The notes beneath the pieces were generated by a model that saw only the letters and a list, made by a program, of their open reading frames with translations, searched no databases and had not been told where the DNA came from. A stretch of 64,000 nucleotides of DNA, from positions 6,100,501-6,164,500 of the forward strand of contig NC_071669.1 of the NCBI RefSeq assembly GCF_028554725.1, in the 5' to 3' direction. Below are positions 1-12,440 of this stretch, one piece after another; positions within the stretch are counted from its first letter, which is position 1, and every line of letters starts with the position of its first letter. The translations under genes were made by a program, and so were the position numbers. The stretch comes from Zeugodacus cucurbitae (taxonomy: Eukaryota > Arthropoda > Insecta > Diptera > Tephritidae).

Positions 1-860
1 GGCGGCGCAACATTCAAGAGTTACATTGCAGACTGAGTGTCAAGAAATCAGGATTTCAAGAATTTAAGAATTCCAGAGTTAATAGCTATGCAGAGATTAT
101 GTTAAAGTTTTTACTGTTATGGAAGAAATTTTAGTTTTATTTTTGTGCAGCGGTAGCTTGAACTTAACGCTCAAATTGATAAAATTAAATAGATGTGGCA
201 ACCCTGCCAAAAATTATTGTTAAATATTTTGTATAAGAAAATAGTATAATTTAGGAATCATTACATCCATTAGTGGCATTTCTAACTTTCTAACATAAAC
301 AACTTTCGTATAATAATACGAGTAAATTTTGGAACATTGGCAACCCTACATTTCGTAAATAACTTCCACATTTTTTTTATAATAATAAAATTATATTTTT
401 TCATTTTAACATATCACTATAATGGTAAAAATAAATTGTTCATTTATTAAATTTAACAAATGTGGCAACGCTGCAGTTTAAATTTTTTTCTTAATTCTTA
501 AAAAGAAACATTTTAACAGAATTAATAGAACCTTTAGTGATATTTCTAATAATGTCACAACCACATTTCGTAAATATATGAGTAAATTTTGAAAACTTGG
601 CAACCCTATATTTTTTAAATGACTTTCACATATTTTAAATCAAAAAAATATTGATATTTTTTCATCTTTTTACAATTGTCTTATAAAAATGCCAATAATA
701 TTGGCAATAATATCTCGTATATTTCTCATTTTTAATAGGGTTGCCATATATTAATTGAAAAAAAAAATTTTATAAATTTGCCGAAATATGCACTGAATAA
801 AAATACACCTACACATAGTAAATCTAAAAAATTGCTTATTTTTAAATAGGGTTGCCTCAT
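1..860 (+). repeat. Tandem array with core C (GTGGCAACCCT), dimeric about 262-bp unit, inverted at its right end
   Basis: TGTGGCAACCCT or TGTGGCAACGCT lies at 194 and 461, and TTGGCAACCCT at 337 and 597. Neighbouring text also matches at the same offset: AGTAAATTTTG precedes both TTGGCAACCCT copies, and the 'TAGTGGCATTTCTAA' area near 271 pairs with the 'TAGTGATATTTCTAA' area near 534. The true unit is therefore about 262 bp and contains two diverged halves. At 737 and 848 the core appears on the opposite strand (AGGGTTGCC) with 111-bp spacing and flanking AAAAATACAC words, so the array is inverted there. It may extend left of the window. No coding content is seen. Confidence 0.75.
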
Positions 861-3800
861 TAAAAAATAACTAAAATTTGTACTGACTAAAAATACACAC
901 ATGTTATTACCCATACAGTGGTTCTTTTAATATAATTAATTATTTTTCCGTCTGCAAGAATTTCACAAACAAAAAATATTTTCAATTAGTTATGCGTTAA
1001 TTGCAAGCTGTCTACATATAATTAACTTACTAACGAAAAAGAAGTCCTTTCTTCAGATACCCTGCCCTCCAATTGCAACAGTTATACATTTGCTTTTTTC
1101 ATAAAGCTAGCACGCCCAGAAGTATGCTTTCTTTTCTACAGCTCCTCAAGAAAAATGAATTTTCTATGAGAGGCAAATATCTTGTTTACCTCCTTAGACA
1201 AACAGTTGCCTTTTTAAAAGCAAATTGATATATGCGTACATATTCTAAAGAAAAACATAGCATAACACAACATAGACAAAAAAACCAACACCTATTTCTT
1301 AAGTCAACACAGCAAAGAGTTTTCCGCTGCTGGCAAAAAAAAATTGCTGTTTACACACTGCCTATGATATGCTTGCATTCATGAAATAATATTTGCTTTC
1401 ATACAGCAAACATAAGTAACTCTTTCTTTCTATTTTTTTGAAAAAAAAGAACTCCTCGGCGACTGTAGCACACAGTGTATCTTCAACAACTCCACTTTGC
1501 TTGTTGCTGCTTTCATAAGACTCTTCAGTAAAGTGGCAAATGCTGCAGTATACACTTGTGCGCCCTTATGACTGATTATAAGTATAAATAGATAGTGCAA
1601 CTCAACGCCTATGCGGTGCTTTTCTTCAAGCAAGTACTTCGCGTGGCTCTATATTTTTTATTTTTCTATTTAATTTTTTGTTTCTTTTTAATTTTTTGTT
1701 CCGGTCCAGACTCTTCTTCTCATTTTTTTCCGTCCCAAATATTTCATTATTTCACCTAGACTTCTTTCATAAAACCTTTTTCTCACAGAAGATGTAACCC
1801 TTTTCTTTTTCATTATCTTTTTATTTTCTTTATAAATATTTTTTTTTGTTGTTTTTTTTTTCAATATATATATACATTATATATCTTTTTTGTGTTCTGT
1901 TCAAATTTTATTTAGCAGCTTCCGCTTTTGTATTGAATTTCCTTTCAGCACTTGAAAGGGTTGCTTATTTGCTGGGACACTTGTAAAGGCATACACTTCA
2001 GTATATATTGACGTTATATATATTTTGTTAATAAGGTTATATGTATGTCTATATATTTACCTATTATTGTCCACCCACACTATCTGTAACGAACCTTTTC
2101 TCCATCATTATTTTTTCATAATATTTTCTTGTCCATATTGAAAATTAAGTTTACTTGGGACACTATGGGAAATATTTAGTTTGTTTACGGTTCTGCTTTA
2201 ATATTGATGATCACAATGTTTAACGTTAATATCTTCAGAGCAAGAAATTTCGTTAGATTACAAATATTTGCTTGAATTTTACTTTAGAAAGGATCTTCTC
2301 TTATGGTACTAAATAAATATGTAAGAGAGAGAGAGAGTAAAGGTTCCTTAATAATTGGAAAAAATATGATATAAATAAGGCTTTATAATTAATTTAAAAA
2401 AAATTAAAAAAATTTTAATTTGTGTTAAAAAATTGTATAAGTAAATTATTATAGTCTATAAATAAAAAATTAAATAAATACAAACATAAAGAAATATTAA
2501 AAAATATAAAAAAATACAAAAAATAATTTACTAAAATCCCTTCTTCATAAAAATAAAAGCCAAAATGAATGAAGAGAGGAAGATGTTGAACTCTGAACTC
2601 ATTGCAATTAAAAAAAATTTCAGAACTTCGCAAATCAGACCTTTTTCTCTCATTTCTCTTTTTACTCAACTCACTATTTAGTCTCAGTGCCAAAGCAATC
2701 AAGTGACAATTTCAACTTGTATTTAAAAGCAGAATATTTCAATTACAGCAACACTCATAACAAATGAACCGAAACACACAAAATATAACAAAAAAAAGAC
2801 ACCGAAAAACAAAAAAAATACAATTAAAGATACGAAAATACCTAAAAATGCACATACATATGGAAAACCGACCAACTTCGATGAACTCACTCACACACAC
2901 TCACATAAGAAGAGCGACCAACCGAACACACAAAAGACAGTTTGACATGCTGGCGAGGAATTAAAATGTTTTTCATGTAGCCAGTTGGCCAAGTAACCGT
3001 AGTATGTAATCTAGTGCAGTGGTTGTCGAAAAAAACTTTTGCTTTGTCAACCACAAAAATAATGTTGTGCAAATTTGGGAGCATGGCAAATCTATAAAAA
3101 TAATATAGAAGAAAAGAAAAAAATAAAAAGGAGAGTAAAAAAAGGAAGAACAAAATAAAATTAAAAACTTTAATTGAAAGATAGATAAAAATAATAGAAG
3201 GAGTTGCCAAAAAAGCGCAGCTGGTAACCTTTTTTGTAAAAAAAAAATGCAAAACCAACCACTCATATGTGTTGTGGACACACTTGGTCAAGCGGAGAAT
3301 TAAATATGCAAGCGTTCAAATTTTTTTGCGCTCATTTGCTCTATCTGTAATTCTTTCTCATACAAAATTTTTATGTGCCAGTTGCTCGGCACCCATGACT
3401 GTTGCATGCCACAGCGCCCTGGCGTATGTGTTGACAGTTTGAAAGTTGCAAAGTACAAACTATGGCAAGTGGAAATTGTGGTTGAAAAAAACTATTTGCT
3501 TGCAGTGGATAACTGTAAATTAGTGCGTGCCGTGAGTTGAAGTTTGGTAGAGAAGAGTTACATAGGAAAGCCAAGCATACATTTAGGAGAAGATATTTAA
3601 TATTTGAACGCAGTATAGATAACGAAAAGAGAATATTGTGGAAAAAATAAGATATACAAATTAAATTAACATAAAAATAATAGAAAGAGAGTAAAAGAGA
3701 TAGTGAGGAATGCTCATTAGAACCTTAAAAAGATATTTGCTAAATTGTTTCCACCTACACCCAAATGTATACCTACGTACATATATACAAATGTTTTTCA

Positions 3801-4913
3801 GTCAACTTTCTCCCAAAGCTTAATAAAGTATCAATCTAATGGCATTTAAAAAGAGTAAAAATTTTGAAAATTGTAAAATTTCCAAAGCGCCAGCTGCGCC
3901 ATCCAGCCAAACACAGGTGTATTAAAAAGTTATCGCCCAAAAGTATGCAACCCCAAATAGGCAACACATATGAAATAAATAATGCAAGCGAAAAAATGTG
4001 GAAAAGGAGAAGAGTACAAGCAATCGGCAGTAAATTTTCAGCCACCTCACCCTCGCGCGCTCATCAAGCAAACGGGTTTGACATGTGTCACAGTAAACCG
4101 TGAGCGCGCGTGTAAAGCGCAACACCTCTCGAAATATGTTCGAGTATAAGTTTAAATGTGTGTATGTGTGCGCGTGTCTCATGTGTCTCGCTGCCACATT
4201 ACTTGTAGCGGCGTTTCACAATTTGCCAGCGCTTTGTCGCGGCTGTTTGGAATTTTTGATTTATAGCCAATGGAGGAAGCGCGACACTTTATGCTATGTT
4301 TTTTCGCATCTCGCGCGGAGTGTAGCATAACTTCAGGAGTTGAGTTTAAGTAAAGGCGCAGTAAATATGTATGTATTTGCATATGCAGACCTCGCTGTCT
4401 GCCCTTCATCATTTTATCACACCTTCGCATACCTTCCCTGCTGCGCTCATTCATTTGCCTTATTTTTATTACTTCCTTCATTGCAGCAAGCTGCCTCCTT
4501 TTTTATCACACAAAAAATGTAACAGCATTTGCCTGTCACTTTTTTGAAATTTTTATTTATGACTTTCAGCGTTCGGCATTCCCTCTTTACAAGCTCACCT
4601 AAACAGATTTGTAGCCACTTTGTTTTTTTTTTTTGTTACATTTTTTCTAACTCGCCTCTTTTTATATTTACAATTTCCTCTGATTTGTCACATTTTCTTG
4701 TGTATATAACGATTGTTTTGTTGTTGTTGTTATTTACGATTGTAGCCGACACATGATTTATTATTGAGTTTACAAATTACTAACGCGATGATATTGAAAT
4801 AAATGGTGCTTGTAGCTGATTTCAAGCCTTTTAAGAGAGAGCTTGAAATATGGAAAGAGTACTGTTTGGTTGCATGTGACAGTTTCTAATGTAAAATACC
4901 GAACTTATGGAAC
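861..4913. other. AT-rich intron sequence without a recognisable gene
   Basis: A GA run lies at 2324-2337 and T-rich tracts at 1840-1870. Core A variants occur at 1111-1127 (CACGCCCAGAAGTATGC) and 3933-3948 (TCGCCCAAAAGTATGC). Open frames here, such as 2887-3291 on the minus strand, are compositionally biased (F/L/Y/S) and look like chance frames. No RNA gene was seen. Confidence 0.6.
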
Positions 4914-5203
4914 GTAAAATATAAAATATAGAATATTGAATATTGAATATAAAATGTAAAATGTAAAATATAAAATATAAAATATAAAATATAAAATATA
5001 AAATATAAAATATAAAATATAAAATATAAAATATAAAATATAAAATATAAAATATAAAATATAAAATATAAAATATAAAATATAAAATATAAAATATAAA
5101 ATATAAAATATAAAATATAAAATATAAAATATAAAATATAAAATATAAAATATAAAATATAAAATATAAAATATAAAATATAAAATATAAAATATAAAAT
5201 ATA
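4914..5203. repeat. 7-bp minisatellite (AAAATAT)n
   Basis: From about 4966 to 5203 the sequence is an essentially perfect head-to-tail repeat of AAAATAT, about 34 copies. A degraded edge with AAAATGT and GAATATT variants lies at 4914-4965. Because 7 is not a multiple of 3 and the unit has no stop codon on the minus strand, all three minus frames stay open and give FYILYFI-like peptides. These are artefacts, not genes. Confidence 0.97.
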
Positions 5204-7133
5204 GAACTGTTGCAGTATAGAAGCATAGAACACAGAGCATAAAATATTGAAGAAGTCCTACATTTTCTAAGAACAACCGACTAGTTTCTGTTCTCACTAA
5301 TTAAACCCTCAAAACAACCAAAGAGAAAAGTAAAAATACTCAAATCAAATTCACAACATAGTCATATAAATGCAATTTACCGGAAAAAAGAGCAATATGA
5401 AAAGCATAGCGACAACAATTACCGCCGCAATCAGCACCTGCAACACAACCGCGAACAAGAGCCAGAACACACAGAATTTGTTGCAAAATAACAGTAACAG
5501 CATATTCGTACTTTTGTCCTTGCGAAAGTCATTGAGCGGAGACACATGCAGAAAGCTTAGAAGTAACGACTATTGCACGAAACACACAAGAAAAAAGTCA
5601 CAAGCAAATGCTAGAACTTTAGCGAAAAATACGAAAATATCAAATAGTAAAAATGTAGCAAAGTTGCCACACTGTAGTCAAAATGTATATGTGTATGTGG
5701 GTGTTTATATGTGACGCTTGTGATACGGTAGCAGTAAATGTTTGCCAGCTTAGTTGGCTAAAGCACTGTTGATACGTAGTGTGGCAGTGAGTGGCAAATC
5801 GTTGATGAAATAAGAAAAATTGCACCATACATACACAGAGAGACATATTTGGAATGTGTGTATGTGTATATGCACGGACATGTTGTTGGGTTCCGGAAAT
5901 CAGCGACAGCAGTCACTGCTGCTGCTGCTATGAGTATTTCTAAATTCCGTTTTTTCGACGGTATTTGCGCCATAAATTATATTTTTCAAGCACATACACG
6001 CATACACTCAAACATAAAATTTCACAAGCGCATAAACAAACTCACAAATGCGCAAACACTTTGTTATGCAAACAAATACAACAACACAAAAGCAACTACA
6101 AATAGCATATAGAGCATATGCAAACTTAGTTTGACGCAAATAGCTGCCATATATATATACATACATATGTATATATACATATGTATGCGGCATCATCAGC
6201 GTAACGATCTATTCCTGCAGTTCTACGTTAGCTGTTAGCTACAACAACTGTATATTTGTCTGCCTTCATCTATTTTTATGTGTGTTTGTATGCCCGTTTG
6301 TCTGCTGTATGCGGTTGCTGGTGACATGTGGCATTTGCAGCCGCCACATTGCAAGCGTGAGATTTGTAACATTTTCATTGTTTTGCGCATTTTTCTTTTT
6401 TTCCAACTGACAGTTTCAAAAAACTTTCGAAATATCTTTTTTTTTTTGCACCCACACCCTGTTGCCAGCCACATACATACCATAAATATAGTATTTTTTC
6501 AAAGCTTTTATAGGCAAAACATTTTTTTCGAGGCATGCTTTTAGGCGTCTAAGCATACGCTACATCTATATATCTATTTGCTCGCACATCAATGCAAACC
6601 AATGTGAAAAAAAATCCACAAGCACTCATACCTTTTTGCCTGTGTATTTATGGCAGTGTTTGTATTTTTAACAACTACCTCTGTACACTTTGCTGCACAA
6701 CGCTTTGCTTTTTTATAACACAGAAAAATAATAAAAAACTAGATTGTGAAAAATTGTATGCTCTGCATATTTGTGCATCTCTTTTTTCGTGCGCTCAACT
6801 CCTCATAATGTTTTCGTAAAACTTAGTGATGAAATCGTGTTTGCAACAGCAACGAAAACTCTGCTGTTGACATTTCAGCGGAAACAATTTGTGGTAGCAA
6901 AATGTGCAACAAAAAATTTGCAAAAAAAAATAAAAAATGTGAAAATTCTATCACATTGAGGAAATTGAATGTTTGGCAAAACATTTTAAAATATTGTTGG
7001 TTGCATATATTTAAGAATTTTTGTTGAATGTGATTTAAATGAAGTTGCATTTTTTTATGTAGAAACCAAAAATATCAAATATTTCTTTTTTAATATTTAA
7101 ATAAATTCTTATTGCGTACAAAGTTAATGTATA
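5204..7133. other. Intron sequence, no gene seen
   Basis: The stretch contains a TA/CA-rich palindromic patch at about 6150-6186 (ATATATACATACATATGTAT and its mirror) and T-rich tracts near 6430. Open frames such as 5370-5714 and 6278-6544 lack any family similarity I can recognise. Confidence 0.55.
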
Positions 7134-7531
7134 GCCTTTTCACACAGCAGCTAATTGATCAATTAACCGACCTCTGCTCGATTAAAACGCTGATTAAGAT
7201 CGATTTGCAATACAAACTAAAAAATTTACTTTAATTTTTAATTGAATTTTAATCAATTTGAAAATGAAATGCAACTCTGCGACAAAGACCGTATTTGTTT
7301 TAGGTCAGTTTGTCTGCGTTTGGCTGTATTTTTTCATAAAAAAAATATACGGTAGATGTCGCTGTTCAAAAGGAGCAAGCAGCTTCTGAAACTTACCAAC
7401 TTCTTAGGAAAAGCAAAATCAAAAATGTTTAATAGCTGATCGGTTATCGAACAGCCGGCAGTGTTAAGGGCAAAATCTGCTTTCTCAATCAAATTTTTAA
7501 TTGAACAATTAATTTGGCTGTGCGAAAAGGC
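7134..7531. mobile_element. 398-bp MITE with TA target duplication and about 33-bp terminal inverted repeats
   Basis: The left end reads GCCTTTTCACACAGCAG followed by CTAATTGATCAATTAA. The right end, reverse-complemented, reads GCCTTTTCGCACAGCCA followed by AATTAATTGTTCAATTAA. TA dinucleotides flank the element at 7132-7133 and 7532-7533. There is no transposase frame inside; the 7334-7588 minus frame crosses the boundary and is a chance frame. The size and TA duplication suggest a non-autonomous element mobilised by a Tc1/mariner-like transposase, though the superfamily is an inference. Confidence 0.8.
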
Positions 7532-8133
7532 TATTATCCCAAAATAGCTTAAATTAACAAAGGGTTTGGCGAGTTTCAAGTTTTTCAAATTTAAAAAAAT
7601 AATGTTTTCCTATTAAATAACTATATTCAACTATGTACTAACGAAATATATTTGGTTTATTGATTTGAAATGAACCTATGAGTTATGCTGTTCACGGCAA
7701 ACAAAAATTGTTGAAATGTCAAGGGAGAAGACAAGGCTGAGTTTTCGGAATTTTTATATATAAATTTCACAAAATACTGTTAAACTGGCTAAATTTGTTA
7801 AAGGAAATATATACAAAAAAAATATTAAAAAAATTAAAAAATAACATTTTCAGAGGTTGAAACTTACTTGACACCTTAAATTCATATTTTAAAAATATAT
7901 TTTAATGTTTTATGTATGTATATCTTGAATTGGAATAAATACTTTTTCGTATCTCTAAAATATTTTCTCCAAAAATTCTTGCTTATAACAAGATATACAT
8001 ATAACTTTCGGAGACAGTAGATATGACCATATTTACACGATTAGCAGTTGAATCCAACACTGAATTGGTACTGTAAAAAAAAAGGTCTCCGCTTCAGATA
8101 TTCAGTCGGGTGTTGATGTGTCTCGAGTAGTAC

Positions 8134-8326
8134 AGCCTTTTCACACAGTTCCAAGCCCAAACTTACAATAGCTTCAAAATACATACAAAAAACATTTCTT
8201 CATCCTCTTTGTATTTTAAGAAAAAGAGGACACAGTTTATAATATAATTGTATTATGGTTTTCAGTCCAAGCTCTAAAATAATATAGTTTTTATTATTTT
8301 CGATTGCAACTGAGAGCAGAAAAGGC
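8134..8326. mobile_element. Possible short relative of the 7134-7531 MITE
   Basis: The left end GCCTTTTCACACAGTT matches the first 14 bases of the 398-bp element. On the minus strand at 8308-8326 the text is GCCTTTTCTGCTCTCAGTT, an imperfect partner. A clear TA duplication is not visible on both sides. It could be a degraded deletion derivative about 190 bp long, or two coincidental ends. Confidence 0.4.
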
Positions 8327-11300
8327 GATTATAACATAGTCTCTATGTGAAATATTACTAAAACAGTGATATTTTAAGTCAATTAGAGCGACTGTACAGT
8401 TCAAAATGTTAACTATAATGTTTAAAAATAAGAATAAATATAAACAAAATTTAAATAAATTTTGAACTTGATGTCATTAGTCGAATCTTTTCCAAGGAAA
8501 TTGGAGAATTTAAAGAAAATTCTCACACATTTGTTGTATAACTCAACCTTTAACAGCATAGCAGGGTGTTGAATATGCTGTGGATAAATTTTTCATACAT
8601 GCTTGTGTTTATACAAATAAGAAAACTTCTTTTCCTCTTCTAAAAATCACACTTGCAGCCAGCCATGTGCATGAGCATATACATACCTACATATGTATTC
8701 ATTCATAAAAAAAAAACTACGCATAATAACACTCATCATGCCCGCTGTCAACTCAACTGACATGCAATTGTCTGCGTTTATCTGAGCGCAACTAACTGTC
8801 CATTTAAACTGAATGCCAAGACGTTGACTGCTTGAATTTGTTTGGGCAGCATACCTGTGCATACGCATGAATGCCCAAAAATGTGCGATGTCCTCACATG
8901 GCGTACACATATTTCTGGGCAGATATTTTGAGTTACATATTTTTACAAGTTGGCATTCGGTGCACACCTTTTGCATCAAGCGCTTGTGTGAAATTGCGCC
9001 AAACAAGCAAATATTTACAAAGTATTTTCATAGCTTCCTTCCTTCCTGTCAGTCATTGTCGTCCGCCATTGGCGCGCACTATAGTTTTAGTCAGCGTGTA
9101 AGGTGTTTTCTTACACTAGCATTTCTTATTTTTTTCTAGCTGTATACCTTACCAGTTTCTAGCCAGCTTCTACCTCGGCGCTGTGTCTTACTTTGTATTG
9201 CTGACTGACTGCTCGCCTTAAAAACATGTGGAAATGCATTATGGCGCCCACACAGCAGTTATTCAGCGCTATATATAGATATTTCCACCACTCCTTCCAT
9301 CTTTCTGATTCACTCCTCAACTTCCACCTACCTCTCTTTCCTGCCATTATTCTCAAATATTTCACCTTCAGCTCTCCAGCATGTCTCATATGTCTTCCAC
9401 GTTACGCTTACTACTTGCCATAAATAAAGTTGAGAAATTTCTTATGTGCAAAAATAAACACACGCTCTGCACCCACACACCGCACCATCCCTCTCTCTCT
9501 CGTATTATAATATTATATGTGCGAAGAAAAAAAGGCCAAAGCATAGTCTTGAGCGGAGCGCGCAGCAGTGTGTGTGTTGCCAGACTGCACAAGAAACAAA
9601 TTCTGACACTTTTGCTAAATAATTTCCTTGCACTTAAGTCAGGCAGAAAAACCAGCCAAGCTGCTCACTTACAACACACAGGGAACAACAACAGCAACGA
9701 CGTTGCAAGGTAAGTGGTAAGAGCAGAGGGAAGATTTAAGAAGTAAGCGCAGCGCCTTGTTGTCCTTCGTTGCGTGGCTGGCGTCCAACCTTGCCTTGCG
9801 CCTTGCTATGCGTCTGCTCTGTTCATATACATACCTTTTAAGAAATTTGCCACCCATTCATGCCGCGCGCCGTTAGGCATCTTGCAACACATACATCTAC
9901 ACATAAATACATAAATTTTCCAGCCACCTGCCAACATTCTTGCACCCAAGCGTGCATTGTTTTTGTTTTTATTTTTTGCTTATGTCTGCTTGCGCCTGTA
10001 AGTATGCGTGTGTTGGCTGTCTCCTTTATGTCAAAATATGAAAAACATGTAAAGTTTTCGCATAGCTGCGAAAAATTTCTTGACGCGCCCGCGCACGACG
10101 TTTAGCCCTGGCGATCGCTTGCCTCCTACCTGGCTGCCTGGCTGCGTTGACATTGTAGTTGCCGGTATCTTGTTGCTCCTAAAATTATGCAAAGTTGAGA
10201 ATTTTAACATTGCAATGCGAGCTACGCTACGCTTAAGCGTGTAGAGGGCGCACGTAGGCAGCCAAGTGTTTAAGTGCATGCCACGCCTGCACTGGCAGCA
10301 ACAGCAGCTCATGCGTTTCACAATTTCATACTTTCGCCGCTAAATTTGCAGGCGCATAACAAAGTGCAAAGTAATTTTCTGTGTATGCCGACCTCCTTGC
10401 AGTTCCTCACAATGGCTGCGGCGACACCTTTTCAGCAACTGCTTGCAATCTACACCTTGTTGTTATTACTTTGTTGTTGTTTTTGTTTTTTTTTTTTTGA
10501 ACTTTTATTTCGCTACAAATTTTCTTACCTTGCCGCTTTTGTTATTTTTGCAATTTTTTTGTTATTTTTATTATTGTTGTTGTTGTTTTATTATCATTTA
10601 CTTTTCGTAGTTGCAATTGCGTACGGTGCACCGTGGCGTATACGTAATTTAATGTATGCACATACATAACTCACTGTTATTGTTTATCTTATTCGTCACT
10701 CAGTAAGCAAAGCTTGCGGATACACACTCTCATAAATTTATATACATGATATTTATATATATATATATGATATATATATACACAATCGCCTGTTGGAATG
10801 TTGTGCTTTTATTTCCACATTTTTTATTTCGTGTTTATGCAATATGACTGAGTAATATAAAGAAGAGCATTTTTATGTTTATGGAAATTTATTTTACGCC
10901 AGCTTTTTTTTGTTTTTGTTTTTGCTTTTAGATAGCTTCTTCTACCCCTAATACACTACCACATTACTTCCCTCACCTATTTAATGGCATACATTTTTAA
11001 ACCCTCGCTATCGCCTGACACACAAGCATACCCAGTGTGAGCTTACTCATACCGCTATCAATTACTTCCCCTAAGCTGGTACAAGCTAAAGGGTTCTTCT
11101 GCATACTTCTCGCTATGATATAGCATATTTTTCTTTCAATTACTTTAATGTATTGGATATGTCATTCAAAAAGTTTTTGTATTCCCATTTGCTGACATGT
11201 GCGTGCGCATGTGTGTGTCGGTTTCTTTTGCAAACTTTATGACTGCAACTTTTTGGTAAATTCGTAAGCATAAAATATGCACACATACATCAGTTTCTTT

Positions 11301-11639
11301 GTATGTGCGCCAAGACACGCGCGACAGTGGCTGCAGTCTACATACGAGTGAGTGTGCGTTGGTGAAAGGGGTATGTCTGTAATCTTCTCGTGTAAAGGAT
11401 TATGAATTTGTGACTAAAATGAACTTTTAAATGACGGATATCATTCATGTGCTTAAATTAGTTTAATTTGATGAAAATGTTGTGACTTCATTGCTCTAAA
11501 GTGTTTGAGTGCGTGTGTGGGTGGAAAGATAAAGCAGTAAAATTATGGATGTGAGATGCCATAAAAAGAAAAGATATGCTAAGCTAAGTTGAAGCACAAA
11601 ATTATGCTTTTGTTAAAGTGTTGCCAAAAAAATTACAAT
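8327..11639. other. Intron sequence, no gene seen; one strong isolated donor-like site
   Basis: A TA-rich tract lies at 10750-10782 and T-rich tracts at 10480-10600. At 9709-9715 the text AAG|GTAAGT is a near-consensus 5' splice site at the end of a 110-codon open frame (9381-9713). No acceptor with a good pyrimidine tract was identified for it and the frame has no recognisable domain. A reverse copy of core B is at 10631-10650. Confidence 0.5.
10631..10650 (-). repeat. Single copy of core B (reverse orientation)
   Basis: On the minus strand the text is AAATTACGTATACGCCACGG, matching the word that is tandemly repeated at 33.2-37.2 kb and the single copy at 16238 through TTACGTATACGCCACG. Confidence 0.7.
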
Positions 11640-12440
11640 AAATCAGAGAAATACTGAGAAATTTTAAAACACAAAGCTTTCAAGAGCTTTTTGAGAGCTT
11701 TAAAAGCTCACAAGATCATTATTTCACTTTAAAAAGCTTTCAAAATATATCTATTGCTTTGAAAAATAATGGAACACAAAAAGCTTAATAGAGCTTTTGC
11801 TATACAACAAAGCGACAGCAGAACAATTCAAATTTCCTTACAAAGTTTTTTCAACAAAATTAATATTATTATTGAAGTTTATTCTGAGAAATCGAATAAG
11901 ATATTTTATGAGCTTTTTGAGAGCTTTAAAAGCTCAGAAGATCATTATTTCACATTTTAAAGCTATATAAAATATAGATATCGCACTGACAAATGACAGA
12001 ATACAAAAAGCTTTATAGACACTATTCTGCAATAAGCGGTAGCACAACAATATAATTTTCTTAGAACTTTACTTAAAAAAATTAAAATGTAGACTTAAAA
12101 CTTGTTTCGAGATACATAAAAAAGCTTTAAAGAGCTTAAAAAGCTCGAAATATTATTATTTCGCATTGAAAAGCTTTGGAAATACATATATTGACCTGAC
12201 AAATGACAGAATATAAAAAACTTTATAGGCTTTTTTGCTCTGTAATAAAGCATAATAATTCAGCTCTCCTTATAAAATATTAAAATTTATTCAGAGAAAT
12301 AAAAAAAAGTTTTCATGAGCATTAGCAGCTCAAGAGATCAATATTTTACATTTTAAAGATTTTAAAATATATTCTCCTGAAAAATGAGAAAATATAAAAA
12401 GCTTTACAGAGCTTTCACCAAAACCTCAGTAAAATAAGCT
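11640..12440 (+). repeat. Tandem array with core D (AAGCTTT), about 185-226-bp units
   Basis: The phrase TTTAAAAGCTCANAAGATCA followed by TTATTTCA occurs at 11705 and 11931, with diverged versions at 12142 (AGCTCGAAATATTATTATTT) and 12327 (AGCTCAAGAGATCAATATTT). Spacings are 226, 211 and 185 bp. Each unit also shares a TGACAAATGACAGAATACAAA-like stretch and several AAGCTTT/GAGCTTTT words. A 63-codon frame at 11769 is a by-product. Confidence 0.85.

Noticed and set aside
4831..5297. Three overlapping minus-strand frames of 115-131 codons
   Set aside because: They are the translation of the 7-bp AAAATAT repeat and have no independent content.
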